From assembly GCA_964458485.1 (NCBI GenBank), contig CAYWJA010000002.1, forward strand, positions 1 through 64,000: a stretch of 64,000 nt of DNA. The letters are read 5' to 3'. The DNA is from CAYWJA01 sp964458485 (GTDB taxonomy: Bacteria; Patescibacteriota; Gracilibacteria; UM-FILTER-43-11). The translations under genes and the position numbers were made by a program. Positions 16,882 through 25,348 of the stretch are shown here, one piece after another (the stretch's first letter is position 1; each line of letters begins with the position of its first letter). The notes beneath the pieces are model-generated. The model saw only the letters and a list, made by a program, of their open reading frames with translations. It ran no database searches and was not told the DNA's origin.

Positions 16882-19503
16882 ATGAATTTAAATAAGTTTA
16901 CAATCAAATCCACTGAAGCATTGCACGATGCACAGCAAATGGTTGCAAATGCCGGGCAGTCGCAAATTGAAACAGGTCATCTGTTACTTTCTTTAATTAA
17001 ACAAAAAGAGGGGATTGTAAGGCCAGTTTTGGAGAAATTAGGCGTTGATCTTTCGGCTTTGGAGTCTGGTTTGCAAGAGGACCTTTCTAAACTTCCTAAG
17101 GTTACTGATCCGCGAATCATAATTAGCCATGAATTAAATAAGGTATTAAATCTTGCGGAATCGGAAGCAAGAAGCCTTGGTGATGAATATGTTTCAACTG
17201 AACATATATTGTTGGCGATCGTAAAAGAAACAAAGTTACTTCCTGTATCTCATCGCGACGTACTTAAAATTATGAAAGAACTTCGTGGTAGTCATCGTGT
17301 TACAGACCAAGCTCCGGAAAATAAATATCAGGCACTTGATAAATATACAATTGATTTTACTGCCAAAGCGCGTTCAGGAAAGCTCGATCCTGTAATTGGC
17401 CGCAATGATGAAATTCGTCGTACTATGCAGATTTTAGCGAGGCGTACCAAAAATAATCCAGTGCTCGTTGGCGAAGCCGGAACTGGTAAAACTGCGATTG
17501 TGGAAGGGCTTGCCCAGCGTATAGTTTCCGGTGATGTACCTGATACTTTAAAGGGTAAAAAAATTCTTTCACTCGATCTTGGTGCAATGGTTGCGGGTTC
17601 AAAATTTCGTGGTGAGTTTGAAGATCGGCTTAAGGCAGTCCTTAAAGAAATTGAAGACGCTGCCGGTGAAGTAATCCTATTTATGGATGAACTTCATACA
17701 ATCGTCGGTGCCGGTGCAACAGAAGGTGCTATGGATGCATCTAATTTACTTAAACCAGCCCTGGCACGCGGTCAAATGCATGCAATTGGGGCAACAACTA
17801 TAAAGGAGTACCGTAAATATATTGAAAAAGATGCAGCTTTGGAACGTCGCTTTCAGCCAGTTATGGTTTTAGAGCCGACAAAAGAAGATACGATTTCGAT
17901 ACTTCGCGGGATTAAAGAAAAATATGAAGTTCACCACGGTGTTCGTATTACTGATGCTGCTATTCTTTCTGCTGTTGATCTTTCGGTCCGATATATCGGC
18001 GACAGATTTTTGCCCGACAAGGCAATTGATTTAATAGATGAAGCTACGTCCGGATTAAAGATAGAGCTTGAAAGTAAGCCAGTTGAGCTAGATCAGCTTC
18101 ATCGTAAAATTATGCAGCTGGAGATTGAGCGTGAAGCTTTAAAAAAAGAAAAAGACAGCGAATCTAAAGATAGATTAAAGAAAATTTCAAAAGAAATTGA
18201 AGATTTACAGGAAGAATCAAAAGCCATCGAGATTAGATGGAAAGATGAAAAAGAATTGATTGATGACTTTAGTGCAATTAAAGAAGGGCTCGATAAATTA
18301 AAAGGTGAAGCAGGTCAATTAGAGCGCGATGGAGAACTTCAAAAAGTTGCAGAAATTCGTTATGGAAAAATTCCTGAATTAGAGAAAAAACTAGAAGAAT
18401 CTGAAAAAAAATTAAAAGGAAAGCGCGGAGAAAAATCTCTATTAAAGCAGGAAGTTACAGATGAAGATATTGCAACTGTTGTTGCACGCTGGACGGGCAT
18501 TCCTGTTTCTAAAATGCTTCAGACCGAAACTGAAAAGCTCGCAAAGATGGAGAATGAACTTGAAAAGCGTGTGATTGGCCAGAAGAATGCCATTGAATCT
18601 GTTAGCAATGCTGTTCGTCGTGCTCGAGCTGGTGTTTCTGATCCGGAAAAACCAATTGGCTCTTTTATTTTTATGGGGCCAACCGGTGTTGGTAAAACCG
18701 AGCTTGCAAAGGCGTTGGCAGAATTTATGTTTAACGATGAAAAAGCAATAATTCGCGTTGATATGAGTGAATATATGGAGCAGCACAGCGTTGCTCGCCT
18801 CATCGGCGCTCCTCCAGGATACGTCGGCCATGAAGAAGGTGGTCAGCTAACAGAAGCTGTTCTAAGAAAGCCTTATAGTGTAGTTCTTTTCGATGAAATT
18901 GAAAAAGCACATCCGGAAGTTTTTAATACTTTTTTACAGGTTTTAGATGATGGACATCTTACTGATAGTAAGGGCCGTTCTGTTAACTTTAAAAACACAA
19001 TTATTATCATGACCAGCAACCTCGCTGGCGATGTAATTCAAAAATATGCAATGGATACATCATCTGAAGATATGATGATGGCGAAGCTTGAAAAAGACGA
19101 TAAAAAGAAGGCTGAGGCTTATGAAAACGAGAAGAAGAAAATGGTCAACGAAGTTCACCTAGTACTCCGTAAATCGTTTAAGCCGGAATTTCTGAATCGT
19201 GTGGATGAAATAGTGATATTCGAATCGCTTACAATTGAAGAAATTACACATATTGTTGATCTCCAAATCGCAGAAATGCAGGAGCGATTACGTACACATA
19301 AAATTACCATCAGCGTATCGGATGATGCTAAAAAATTACTCGCCAAAAACGGATACGATCCACAATATGGTGCTCGTCCGCTTAAACGTTATATTCAAAA
19401 AACCATCGAGAATCCGTTGGCTATGATGATAGTGGAAGGAAGGATTAAGGATGGTGGAAGGGTAAAGGTTGAGGAGAAGGGGGGTGAGGTGGTGATTAGT
19501 TAG
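16882..19503 (+). CDS. clpB: ATP-dependent disaggregase ClpB
   Basis: Hsp100 chaperone that threads aggregated protein for refolding with DnaK. From MNLNKFTIKSTEALHDAQ it is 873 residues. N-terminal Clp repeats (1-145) are followed by AAA+ module 1 (Walker A GEAGTGKT near 207, Walker B VILFMDELHT), a middle coiled-coil (about 405-520) and AAA+ module 2 (Walker A GPTGVGKT near 602, YVGHEEGGQLTEAV, Walker B VVLFDEIEKAH). The C-terminal GYDPQYGARPLKR sensor-2 motif is present. The open frame begins earlier at 16840, but those codons lie in the structured leader and are not ClpB-like. CIRCE control indicates heat-shock regulation by HrcA. Confidence 0.97.
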   Translation: MNLNKFTIKSTEALHDAQQMVANAGQSQIETGHLLLSLIKQKEGIVRPVLEKLGVDLSALESGLQEDLSKLPKVTDPRIIISHELNKVLNLAESEARSLGDEYVSTEHILLAIVKETKLLPVSHRDVLKIMKELRGSHRVTDQAPENKYQALDKYTIDFTAKARSGKLDPVIGRNDEIRRTMQILARRTKNNPVLVGEAGTGKTAIVEGLAQRIVSGDVPDTLKGKKILSLDLGAMVAGSKFRGEFEDRLKAVLKEIEDAAGEVILFMDELHTIVGAGATEGAMDASNLLKPALARGQMHAIGATTIKEYRKYIEKDAALERRFQPVMVLEPTKEDTISILRGIKEKYEVHHGVRITDAAILSAVDLSVRYIGDRFLPDKAIDLIDEATSGLKIELESKPVELDQLHRKIMQLEIEREALKKEKDSESKDRLKKISKEIEDLQEESKAIEIRWKDEKELIDDFSAIKEGLDKLKGEAGQLERDGELQKVAEIRYGKIPELEKKLEESEKKLKGKRGEKSLLKQEVTDEDIATVVARWTGIPVSKMLQTETEKLAKMENELEKRVIGQKNAIESVSNAVRRARAGVSDPEKPIGSFIFMGPTGVGKTELAKALAEFMFNDEKAIIRVDMSEYMEQHSVARLIGAPPGYVGHEEGGQLTEAVLRKPYSVVLFDEIEKAHPEVFNTFLQVLDDGHLTDSKGRSVNFKNTIIIMTSNLAGDVIQKYAMDTSSEDMMMAKLEKDDKKKAEAYENEKKKMVNEVHLVLRKSFKPEFLNRVDEIVIFESLTIEEITHIVDLQIAEMQERLRTHKITISVSDDAKKLLAKNGYDPQYGARPLKRYIQKTIENPLAMMIVEGRIKDGGRVKVEEKGGEVVIS

Positions 19504-19509
19504 CACTTT

Positions 19510-19583
19510 GTCATCCCGCACTTGATGCGGGATCCAGTGCATTCGCAAGCCATCTGGATCCCCGGGTCAAGCCCGAGGATGAC
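19510..19583. repeat. REP-like inverted pair
   Basis: GTCATCCCGCACTTGATGCG facing CCCGGGTCAAGCCCGAGGATGAC across a short spacer, immediately after clpB. Confidence 0.75.
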
Positions 19584-19610
19584 AAATAGAAAACAATAAT
19601 CCATACCATT

Positions 19611-20063
19611 ATGACCAAATCCATAATAACCGACTTCTCCAGAGTATTACTTTTTCCAAAAGATAAAAAATACACAGGTAAACTGAATCAGCTCCATCAA
19701 GATTTAGTGAAGAATGGTGATTATGATTTTTGGGAATATTTTAAATTAAATGAGGAGCTTTTGGGGTTTTATAAAAATCAAAAATTACCTGTTTATATAT
19801 TCACAACAGGTCATATTCAGGAATATCCACCACTCAAACAAAAACTGGAAGGTGTGTTTGAAGGAATTTTTACTGCGACTGGGATGGATGTACAGAAAGA
19901 TCAGAAAGAAACTTATGAAAAACTTGCCGGTATGATCGGCGTTGAGCCAAATGAGATTGCATATGTGGATGATCTTTTGAAAAATGTTGAGGCGGCATCT
20001 AAAGCAGGTTGCCAGGTGATCCAATTTACTGGTAATAAGGGGGTGATTGAATTTTTATTGTAA
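19611..20063 (+). CDS. HAD-like hydrolase with atypical motif I
   Basis: 150 residues with a HAD Rossmann-type layout. Motif I is IITDFSRVLL (nucleophile Asp present, but Ser where most phosphatases have the second Asp). Motif II is VYIFTTGH. A conserved Lys probably lies in VQKDQKETYEKL, and motif IV is IAYVDDLLKNVEAASKAGCQVIQF. The cap is a small helical insert (about 20-55). Loss of the acid/base Asp suggests altered or weak phosphatase activity, as in HAD members with DxG. Substrate unknown. It lies between clpB and a CxxCxxCC protein, with no clear functional link. Confidence 0.75.
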   Translation: MTKSIITDFSRVLLFPKDKKYTGKLNQLHQDLVKNGDYDFWEYFKLNEELLGFYKNQKLPVYIFTTGHIQEYPPLKQKLEGVFEGIFTATGMDVQKDQKETYEKLAGMIGVEPNEIAYVDDLLKNVEAASKAGCQVIQFTGNKGVIEFLL

Positions 20064-20095
20064 ATAGGTTAAGGTAATAGCCTTAATTATCTTTT

Positions 20096-20464
20096 ATGCA
20101 ATTAGAATGTAAACAATGTGGTAATTGTTGCCCTAAGGATTGTTCAAGTTTTGAAATACATGAATTTGATTCCAGTAGGGCATCTTGCACTACTCATCCA
20201 AATGAAGATCGTATGGGATGTACCCTTGGGCCAGAATATTGGTTTAAAGGCAGAATAGCATGTAGGGCAGCTATTGATTATTTGTTATCAATTGATTCAA
20301 CATTAAAGTTTGATATTGAAATTGGTGATAATTCCAGGGTTGTTTATAGAAGAAATGATATTTATTTACAAGCAAGGGAGTTATGGAGTGGTGGAGGTTT
20401 GTCTTTTTTTGATCTCTTTGTGCAGTGTCTGCAGCGCCGTAAAGATGAAAGAATAGCAGTTTGA
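20096..20464 (+). CDS. CxxCxxCC-motif metal-binding protein (122 aa)
   Basis: The N-terminus reads CKQCGNCCPKDC, the CxxCxxCC signature of the YkgJ-type zinc/iron-chelating family, with two more Cys in SCTTHP and MGCTLGP and one in GRIACRA. The remainder is a mixed alpha/beta region with no membrane segment. Proteins of this type may bind Zn or an Fe-S cluster; no reaction is established. Its TGA stop overlaps a TTGACC hexamer just before the threonine leader. Confidence 0.65.
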   Translation: MQLECKQCGNCCPKDCSSFEIHEFDSSRASCTTHPNEDRMGCTLGPEYWFKGRIACRAAIDYLLSIDSTLKFDIEIGDNSRVVYRRNDIYLQARELWSGGGLSFFDLFVQCLQRRKDERIAV

Positions 20465-20499
20465 CCGAGGGTATATCTTAAAATAGTTATTATTTCCCA

Positions 20500-20529
20500 T
20501 TGACTTTCCACCCCCACATCATTAACAAT
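20500..20529 (+). promoter_or_regulatory. Probable promoter of the threonine operon
   Basis: TTGACT at 20500-20505 and AACAAT at 20524-20529 (18-bp spacing). The start site would fall at about 20536, so the leader-peptide ATG at 20537 would be at or next to the 5' end of the mRNA. A second TTGACC at 20461-20466 lacks a good -10. Confidence 0.5.
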
Positions 20530-20536
20530 ATACACA

Positions 20537-20593
20537 ATGTCATTTCAATATACTTTCATCACCGACACGTTTAAAACTACAGCGATTCGCTGA
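20537..20593 (+). CDS. thrL: Threonine operon leader peptide (18 aa)
   Basis: ATG at 20537 to TGA at 20591-20593 encodes MSFQYTFITDTFKTTAIR. Five of 18 residues are Thr, using all four Thr codons (ACT, ACC, ACG, ACT, ACA), and two are Ile. This is the composition expected of a ribosome-stalling attenuator peptide, as in enteric ThrL, though with no sequence similarity to it. The stop codon lies inside the 5' arm of the antiterminator (20590-20602), so a ribosome finishing the peptide would cover that arm. It is followed by a terminator and then the aspartokinase fusion gene. The coding frame and the fit to RNA structure are seen directly; function is inference. Confidence 0.8.
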   Translation: MSFQYTFITDTFKTTAIR

Positions 20594-20657
20594 GGTTAGT
20601 TGTGTAGATGAAAATTTTAGAAGATACCAACCGACCTCAGGGAAGAGTCGGTTTTTT
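20580..20657 (+). terminator. Threonine operon attenuator (antiterminator/terminator switch)
   Basis: Region 1:2 is CAGCG (20580-20584), loop ATT, CGCTG (20588-20592). Region 2 extended (20590-20602, CTGAGGTTAGTTG) pairs with region 3 (20628-20640, CAACCGACCTCAG) in a 13-nt helix with one GU and one mismatch. Region 3 alternatively forms the terminator: AACCGAC (20629-20635) with GTCGGTT (20647-20653), then a T-run to 20657. The two foldings are mutually exclusive, which is the classical attenuation design. Stalling at Thr codons frees region 2, giving readthrough; completing the peptide gives termination. Confidence 0.85.
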
Positions 20658-20677
20658 ATTCAAATAATATCAATCAT

Positions 20678-23600
20678 ATGCGAGTCTTAAAATTCGGCGG
20701 AACTTCAATGGGTACTGCCAAATCCATCGGTCAAATTGCTGATATTGCTATTAATAAATTTAATCAAGACAAAAAAATCGCAATTGTCGTATCCGCAATA
20801 GGCGGGGCTACCGATATACTGATTGGTATGGCAAATGATGCATCTTTGGGTATCACAAGTTATAAAGAAGATTATATAAAACTTTATAAAAGACATGCTG
20901 ATATTTTGGATGAAATTTTGGAGAGAGAATCTTCAAAAAATGAATCAAAATACATTGATGATCTTTTTGAAGAACTTGCAGAGCTTTTGCATGGAATATA
21001 TTTAATGCGCGAGGTTACACCAAAGGCGATGGATTTGATTATGAGTTTTGGGGAAAGGCTTTCTACATACCTTTTGGTTAAAGCAATCAATAAGCGCAAA
21101 AAGCCAGCAGATGTTGTAGATGCAAGAGAATTGGTAAAAACAGACAGTTCTTTTGGGCTTGCAAAAGTCGACTTTAGAAAAACAAATAAAAATATTAAAA
21201 AGTTTTTTTCGAATATGAAGTATATTCCAATTGTTACCGGTTTTGTAGCGTCAGATGATAGTGGTTTAACTACAACACTTGGTCGAGGAGGTTCGGATTA
21301 TACAGCTGCTATTTTTGCAGCAGCTTTGGAAGCCTTTGAACTGGAGATCTGGACAGATGTAGATGGTGTGATGACAGCTAATCCGAAACAGGTCAGCAAG
21401 GCATTCCCCATTGCAACAATGACCTACGAGGAAGCTATGGAACTTTCTCATTTTGGAGCCAAAGTAATTCATCCCCCAACAATGAAGCCTGTGATGGATA
21501 AAAAGATTGGAATTAGAATTAAAAATACATTTAATCCGGATGCAAAAGGAACTTTAATAAGCGATCTTAACACAAAAAATGAATTTGCTATTAAAGGAAT
21601 TTCTTCTATGGAAAATGTGGTTCTAATCAGAATGCAAGGTGGCAGTATGGTAGGTATCCCTGGTATTTCTATGAGGCTTTTTGGATCTCTTGCCAGAGAA
21701 AAAGTAAGTGTGATTTTAATTAGCCAGGGGTCATCTGAGCATTCCATTTGTTTTGCAATTACTGAAAAAGATTTAAAAATGGCAAAAAAGACAATTGAAA
21801 ATGAGTTTGAATTAGAAATGCAAGTAGGCCATATTGATCCGTTAAAAATAGAGAAAGATGTATGTATTGTAGCTGTGGTTGGTGAAAATATGAAAAGTAT
21901 ACCTGGTGTTGCCGGGCATGTATTTAGCTCGCTTGGCAGAAATGGTGTAAATATTATTTCTATAGCTCAGGGGTCATCGGAGCTTAATATTTCTTTTGTT
22001 ATAAATAAAAAAGATGAAGCCAAAGCGCTGAATGCAATTCATGAAACCTTTTTCCTTTCTCAGACAAAAGTTTTGAATTGTTTTTTGGTTGGGCCAGGGC
22101 TTATAGGCGGTACATTACTTAAACAAATTCATAATCAGGCAAATTATCTAAAAAATGAACATGATGTAGAAGTTAAACTTATTGGTTTGGCTGATAGTAA
22201 AAAAATGCTGTTTGATTCGGAAGGTATTAGTATTGCAAATTGGAAAAAAGAACTTTCTAAATCCAGAAAAAAAATGAATATAAAAGATTTCACTAGAAAG
22301 ATGAATGAATTTAATTTGCAAAATAGTGTTTTTGTAGATTGTACATCTAATGAATCCATTGGTGCTGAATATATAAATATTCTCAAATCTAATATTCATA
22401 TTGTAACTCCAAATAAAAAAGCTAATTCCAGTAAATGGCAGGATTATCAAAATATGAAAGAAATTTCCATTGAAAGAAATATACGTTTTTTATATGAAAC
22501 AAATGTTGGCGCTGGCCTTCCGGTTATAAGCACATTGAATGATATTTTAAAAAGCGGAGATAGCATTATAAAGGTTGAGGCAGTACTTTCCGGAACTCTT
22601 AGTTATATTTTTAATTCTTTTGTTGGGAGTAAATCTTTTAGTGAAATAGTTAAGGAGGCAAGAGAGAAGGGTTATACAGAGCCAGATCCGCGCGATGATT
22701 TAAATGGAATGGATGTTGCGCGTAAGATTCTTATTCTTGCCAGGGAAATTGGTTTAAAAATGGAACTTGGTGATATAGATGTGGAAAATCTTGTGCCAGA
22801 ACCTGCACGTAATACAAAAAGCATTGATGACTTTTTTAAGCAATTAAAAGGATTTGATAAAGAGTTTGACCTTAAAAAGAAAAAGGCTGCTAAAAATAAT
22901 TATAAATTATGCTATATAGCTACTTTAGAAAATGGCAAAGCAAAAGTTAACCTTCAGGAGGTGGGCAGTTCACATCCTTTTTACAGCCTTTCCGGTAGTG
23001 ATAATATTATTTCCTTTACAACAAATCGCTATAATAAGTGCCCTTTGGTTGTTAAAGGTCCGGGAGCAGGTGCAGATGTAACTGCTGCTGGAGTATTTGC
23101 AGATATTATTCGTATTTCAAAATCCATTAGAAAAATTGAGATTTTAAAGACAACACCTAAGCGATTTGAGCAGGATTTAAAAAGAGGAAGACTTCTTTTG
23201 AGTATTGTTGGTATGTCTAATGTCGGTAAAACTTTTTGGTCTAATAAACTTTCCAAGATCGGCTTTCAGCATGTTAATTGTGATGACAGGATTGAAGATG
23301 AAATACGTCCGGAATTAAAAAAGTTAGGCTATAAAGGCATTGCTGATATGGCGAAATGGCTTGGTCAACCATACGATAAACAATTTAGAACTAATCAGAA
23401 GAAGTATTTAGACTTAGAAATAAAGACAATGCAGGAAGTTTTTGATGAATTTGAAAAAGGAGTTCAAAATATGATTATAGATACAACAGGAAGTGTAATT
23501 TATACAGGTGAAGAGATGTGTACCAAATTAAAAAGATCATCAATTATTATTTATATTGAAGCAACGCCAGAGATGAAGGCAAAAATGTTTAAGAATTTTA

Positions 23601-23812
23601 TAAAACACCCTAAGCCATTAATTTGGGGAAAAAGTTTTGATAAAAATAAGGGTGAATCTAATGTTAATTCTCTTGAAAGATGTTACCCTAAATTACTTGA
23701 ATACCGCAGTTCTTTTTATAATAGATACGCAGATGTTGTAATTCCTTATGAGGAACTTTCTGGTGATATGGATGGGAAGGAGTTTTTAAGGTTGGTGAAG
23801 AAGTATCTTTGA
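20678..23812 (+). CDS. thrA: Fused aspartokinase / homoserine dehydrogenase / P-loop kinase
   Basis: 1044 residues in three parts. Residues 1-455: aspartokinase (KFGGTS at the start, FVASDDSGLTTTLGRGGSDY, and two ACT domains with SQGSSEHSICF and AQGSSELNISF). Residues 465-830: homoserine dehydrogenase (GPGLIGG nucleotide site, VTPNKKANS, EAVLSGTLSYIFNS, EPDPRDDLNGMDVARK, KGPGAGADVTAAGVFADI). Residues 838-1044: a shikimate-kinase-like P-loop domain (GMSNVGKT at 845-852, NCDDRIED, MIIDTTGS, IIIYIEATPEM). Bifunctional AK-HSD is well known; the extra kinase is not part of that standard architecture. As no thrB follows, the third domain is a candidate homoserine kinase (inference). Its expression appears to be controlled by the upstream Thr-codon attenuator. 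Confidence 0.93.
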   Translation: MRVLKFGGTSMGTAKSIGQIADIAINKFNQDKKIAIVVSAIGGATDILIGMANDASLGITSYKEDYIKLYKRHADILDEILERESSKNESKYIDDLFEELAELLHGIYLMREVTPKAMDLIMSFGERLSTYLLVKAINKRKKPADVVDARELVKTDSSFGLAKVDFRKTNKNIKKFFSNMKYIPIVTGFVASDDSGLTTTLGRGGSDYTAAIFAAALEAFELEIWTDVDGVMTANPKQVSKAFPIATMTYEEAMELSHFGAKVIHPPTMKPVMDKKIGIRIKNTFNPDAKGTLISDLNTKNEFAIKGISSMENVVLIRMQGGSMVGIPGISMRLFGSLAREKVSVILISQGSSEHSICFAITEKDLKMAKKTIENEFELEMQVGHIDPLKIEKDVCIVAVVGENMKSIPGVAGHVFSSLGRNGVNIISIAQGSSELNISFVINKKDEAKALNAIHETFFLSQTKVLNCFLVGPGLIGGTLLKQIHNQANYLKNEHDVEVKLIGLADSKKMLFDSEGISIANWKKELSKSRKKMNIKDFTRKMNEFNLQNSVFVDCTSNESIGAEYINILKSNIHIVTPNKKANSSKWQDYQNMKEISIERNIRFLYETNVGAGLPVISTLNDILKSGDSIIKVEAVLSGTLSYIFNSFVGSKSFSEIVKEAREKGYTEPDPRDDLNGMDVARKILILAREIGLKMELGDIDVENLVPEPARNTKSIDDFFKQLKGFDKEFDLKKKKAAKNNYKLCYIATLENGKAKVNLQEVGSSHPFYSLSGSDNIISFTTNRYNKCPLVVKGPGAGADVTAAGVFADIIRISKSIRKIEILKTTPKRFEQDLKRGRLLLSIVGMSNVGKTFWSNKLSKIGFQHVNCDDRIEDEIRPELKKLGYKGIADMAKWLGQPYDKQFRTNQKKYLDLEIKTMQEVFDEFEKGVQNMIIDTTGSVIYTGEEMCTKLKRSSIIIYIEATPEMKAKMFKNFIKHPKPLIWGKSFDKNKGESNVNSLERCYPKLLEYRSSFYNRYADVVIPYEELSGDMDGKEFLRLVKKYL

Positions 23813-23813
23813 T

Positions 23814-23905
23814 TATAAGTGCTGTCGTCCTTTCGTCCTATAGTGCTTTAGTCCTAAATATAGAGCACGACAGGACGACAGCACTAAAGCACTATAGCAC
23901 TTATA
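23814..23905. repeat. Word-repeat hairpin between thrA and thrC
   Basis: TATAAGTGCT...AGCACTTATA ends, with inner words GTCGTCCTTTCGTCC, AGTGCTTTAG on one arm and GGACGACAGCACTAAAGC on the other. There is no T-run, so it is not an obvious terminator. The same vocabulary lies between ruvB and dnaG (58732-58822). Confidence 0.7.
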
Positions 23906-23943
23906 AAAAACGTAAAAACATCACATTACAAAAAGCACAATTT

Positions 23944-25245
23944 ATGCAACTACACAGTACAAATAATAAAAACCTCAAAGTAGGTTTAAAAGAAGCCGTA
24001 TTACAAGGCTTAGCTCCTGATGGCGGACTTTTTATGCCGGAAGTAATTGAGATGTTGCCTCAAAGTTTTTTTGATGAAATTGATTCTATGAGTTTTCAGG
24101 ATATAGGCTTTGAAGTAGTAAAACATTTTTTAGGGGATGATATTCCAGAAGGTGATTTAAGAAAAATTATTACAGAAACATTAAATTTTGAAGCACCGAT
24201 TGTAAAAGTTGAGGATGGCATACATAGCCTTGAACTTTATCATGGCCCAACACTTGCATTCAAAGATTTTGGGGCAAGATTTATGTCGCGTTTAATGGCT
24301 TATTTTAATGAAGGAAGTGACAAAGAATTGGTTGTTCTAGTTGCTACATCCGGAGATACCGGCAGTGCTGTTGCCAATGGTTTTTATAATGTTCCGGGTA
24401 TTCGCGTGGTTCTTCTTTATCCTAGCGGCAAGGTAAGCAATATACAAGAACAGCAATTAACCACACTTGGCGGCAATGTTACAGCTTTAGAAGTTGAAGG
24501 TGTATTTGATGATTGCCAGCGTATGGTTAAGGAGGCTTTTGTGGATGATGATTTATCTGAAGTTAACTTAACCTCTGCAAACTCAATTAATATTGCACGC
24601 TTAATACCACAATCCCTTTATTATTTTGATGCATACAGGCAATTACAAGATAAATCATTACCTGTTGTATTTTCTGTGCCAAGCGGCAATTTTGGAAATT
24701 TAACAGCAGGCCTTATGGCTAAAAAAATGGGGCTGCTTATTCATCAATTCATCGCATCAACAAATGTTAACGATATTGTTCCTGAATATTTAGAAACAGG
24801 AATTTTTACACCAAGAGCTTCTCAGTCTACTATTAGTAATGCTATGGATGTAGGCAATCCTAGTAATTTTGTAAGAATTAAAGAATTATATGAAAATGAT
24901 ATTGATCGCATTAGATCAGATATTAAAGGTTGTTCATTTACAGATAATGAGACTAAATCTGAATTAAAAAATGTCCATAATAGAACTGATTATTTAATGG
25001 ATACACATGGTGCAGTTGCTTATTTGGGATTAAAGAAATATTTAAGTAATCAAGAAGGTCAATTTAATGGAATATTTTTAGAAACCGCACATCCTGCCAA
25101 ATTTGCAGATGTTGTTGAGCCTGTTATTGGATCTAAAATTAAAATGCCACCATCACTTCAGGACGCAATGAATAAGAAAAAAGAATCCATTGTAATACCT
25201 GGTGATTATGAGGCTCTTAAGGAGTATTTATTAATTAACCAATAG
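23944..25245 (+). CDS. thrC: Threonine synthase
   Basis: PLP enzyme converting O-phosphohomoserine to threonine. From MQLHSTNNKN it is 433 residues, the size of the bacterial long form. Recognisable motifs: LQGLAPDGGLFMPE near the start, ELYHGPTLAFKDFGARFM with the PLP lysine, VVLVATSGDTGSAVANGF, and FSVPSGNFGNLTAGLMAKKMGL. The open frame extends upstream to a TTG at 23809 through hairpin DNA and is not ThrC-like there. It lies 131 bp after thrA and 103 bp before asd, consistent with one operon. Confidence 0.95.
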   Translation: MQLHSTNNKNLKVGLKEAVLQGLAPDGGLFMPEVIEMLPQSFFDEIDSMSFQDIGFEVVKHFLGDDIPEGDLRKIITETLNFEAPIVKVEDGIHSLELYHGPTLAFKDFGARFMSRLMAYFNEGSDKELVVLVATSGDTGSAVANGFYNVPGIRVVLLYPSGKVSNIQEQQLTTLGGNVTALEVEGVFDDCQRMVKEAFVDDDLSEVNLTSANSINIARLIPQSLYYFDAYRQLQDKSLPVVFSVPSGNFGNLTAGLMAKKMGLLIHQFIASTNVNDIVPEYLETGIFTPRASQSTISNAMDVGNPSNFVRIKELYENDIDRIRSDIKGCSFTDNETKSELKNVHNRTDYLMDTHGAVAYLGLKKYLSNQEGQFNGIFLETAHPAKFADVVEPVIGSKIKMPPSLQDAMNKKKESIVIPGDYEALKEYLLINQ

Positions 25246-25348
25246 GGGATCCAATGGGAGATCCATAGGGAATCCAATAGGGTTTATGATCGCATTTACC
25301 CCAATCGGATCACCAATCGGATCACCAATCGGATCACCAATCGGATCC
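25239..25348. repeat. GATCCAATAGG-type hairpin with four 12-bp tandem repeats
   Basis: The left arm carries GGGGATCCAATGGGAGATCC-type words. The right arm is four perfect or near-perfect copies of CCAATCGGATCA (25301-25348), ending exactly at the asd ATG. Related hairpins lie in the 5' leaders of the MscS-like gene (27781-27833) and the gene at 53441 (53844-53935). Confidence 0.75.

Noticed and set aside
20461..20677. T-box riboswitch or metabolite riboswitch upstream of thrA
   Set aside because: The leader is only about 120 nt and lacks a T-box bulge sequence (TGGNACC-type) and a specifier stem. The Thr-rich ORF and alternative helices explain the region better.
23814..23905. Intrinsic terminator separating thrA from thrC
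   Set aside because: The inverted repeat has no T-run on the plus strand and belongs to a word-repeat family found elsewhere, so it need not stop transcription.
25301..25348. Four 12-bp direct repeats as a small CRISPR or as an N-terminal repeat peptide of Asd
   Set aside because: The units are contiguous with no spacers, so this is not CRISPR. The encoded SPIG repeats precede the conserved MKKVAILGATG start and are part of a hairpin, so they are non-coding leader DNA.
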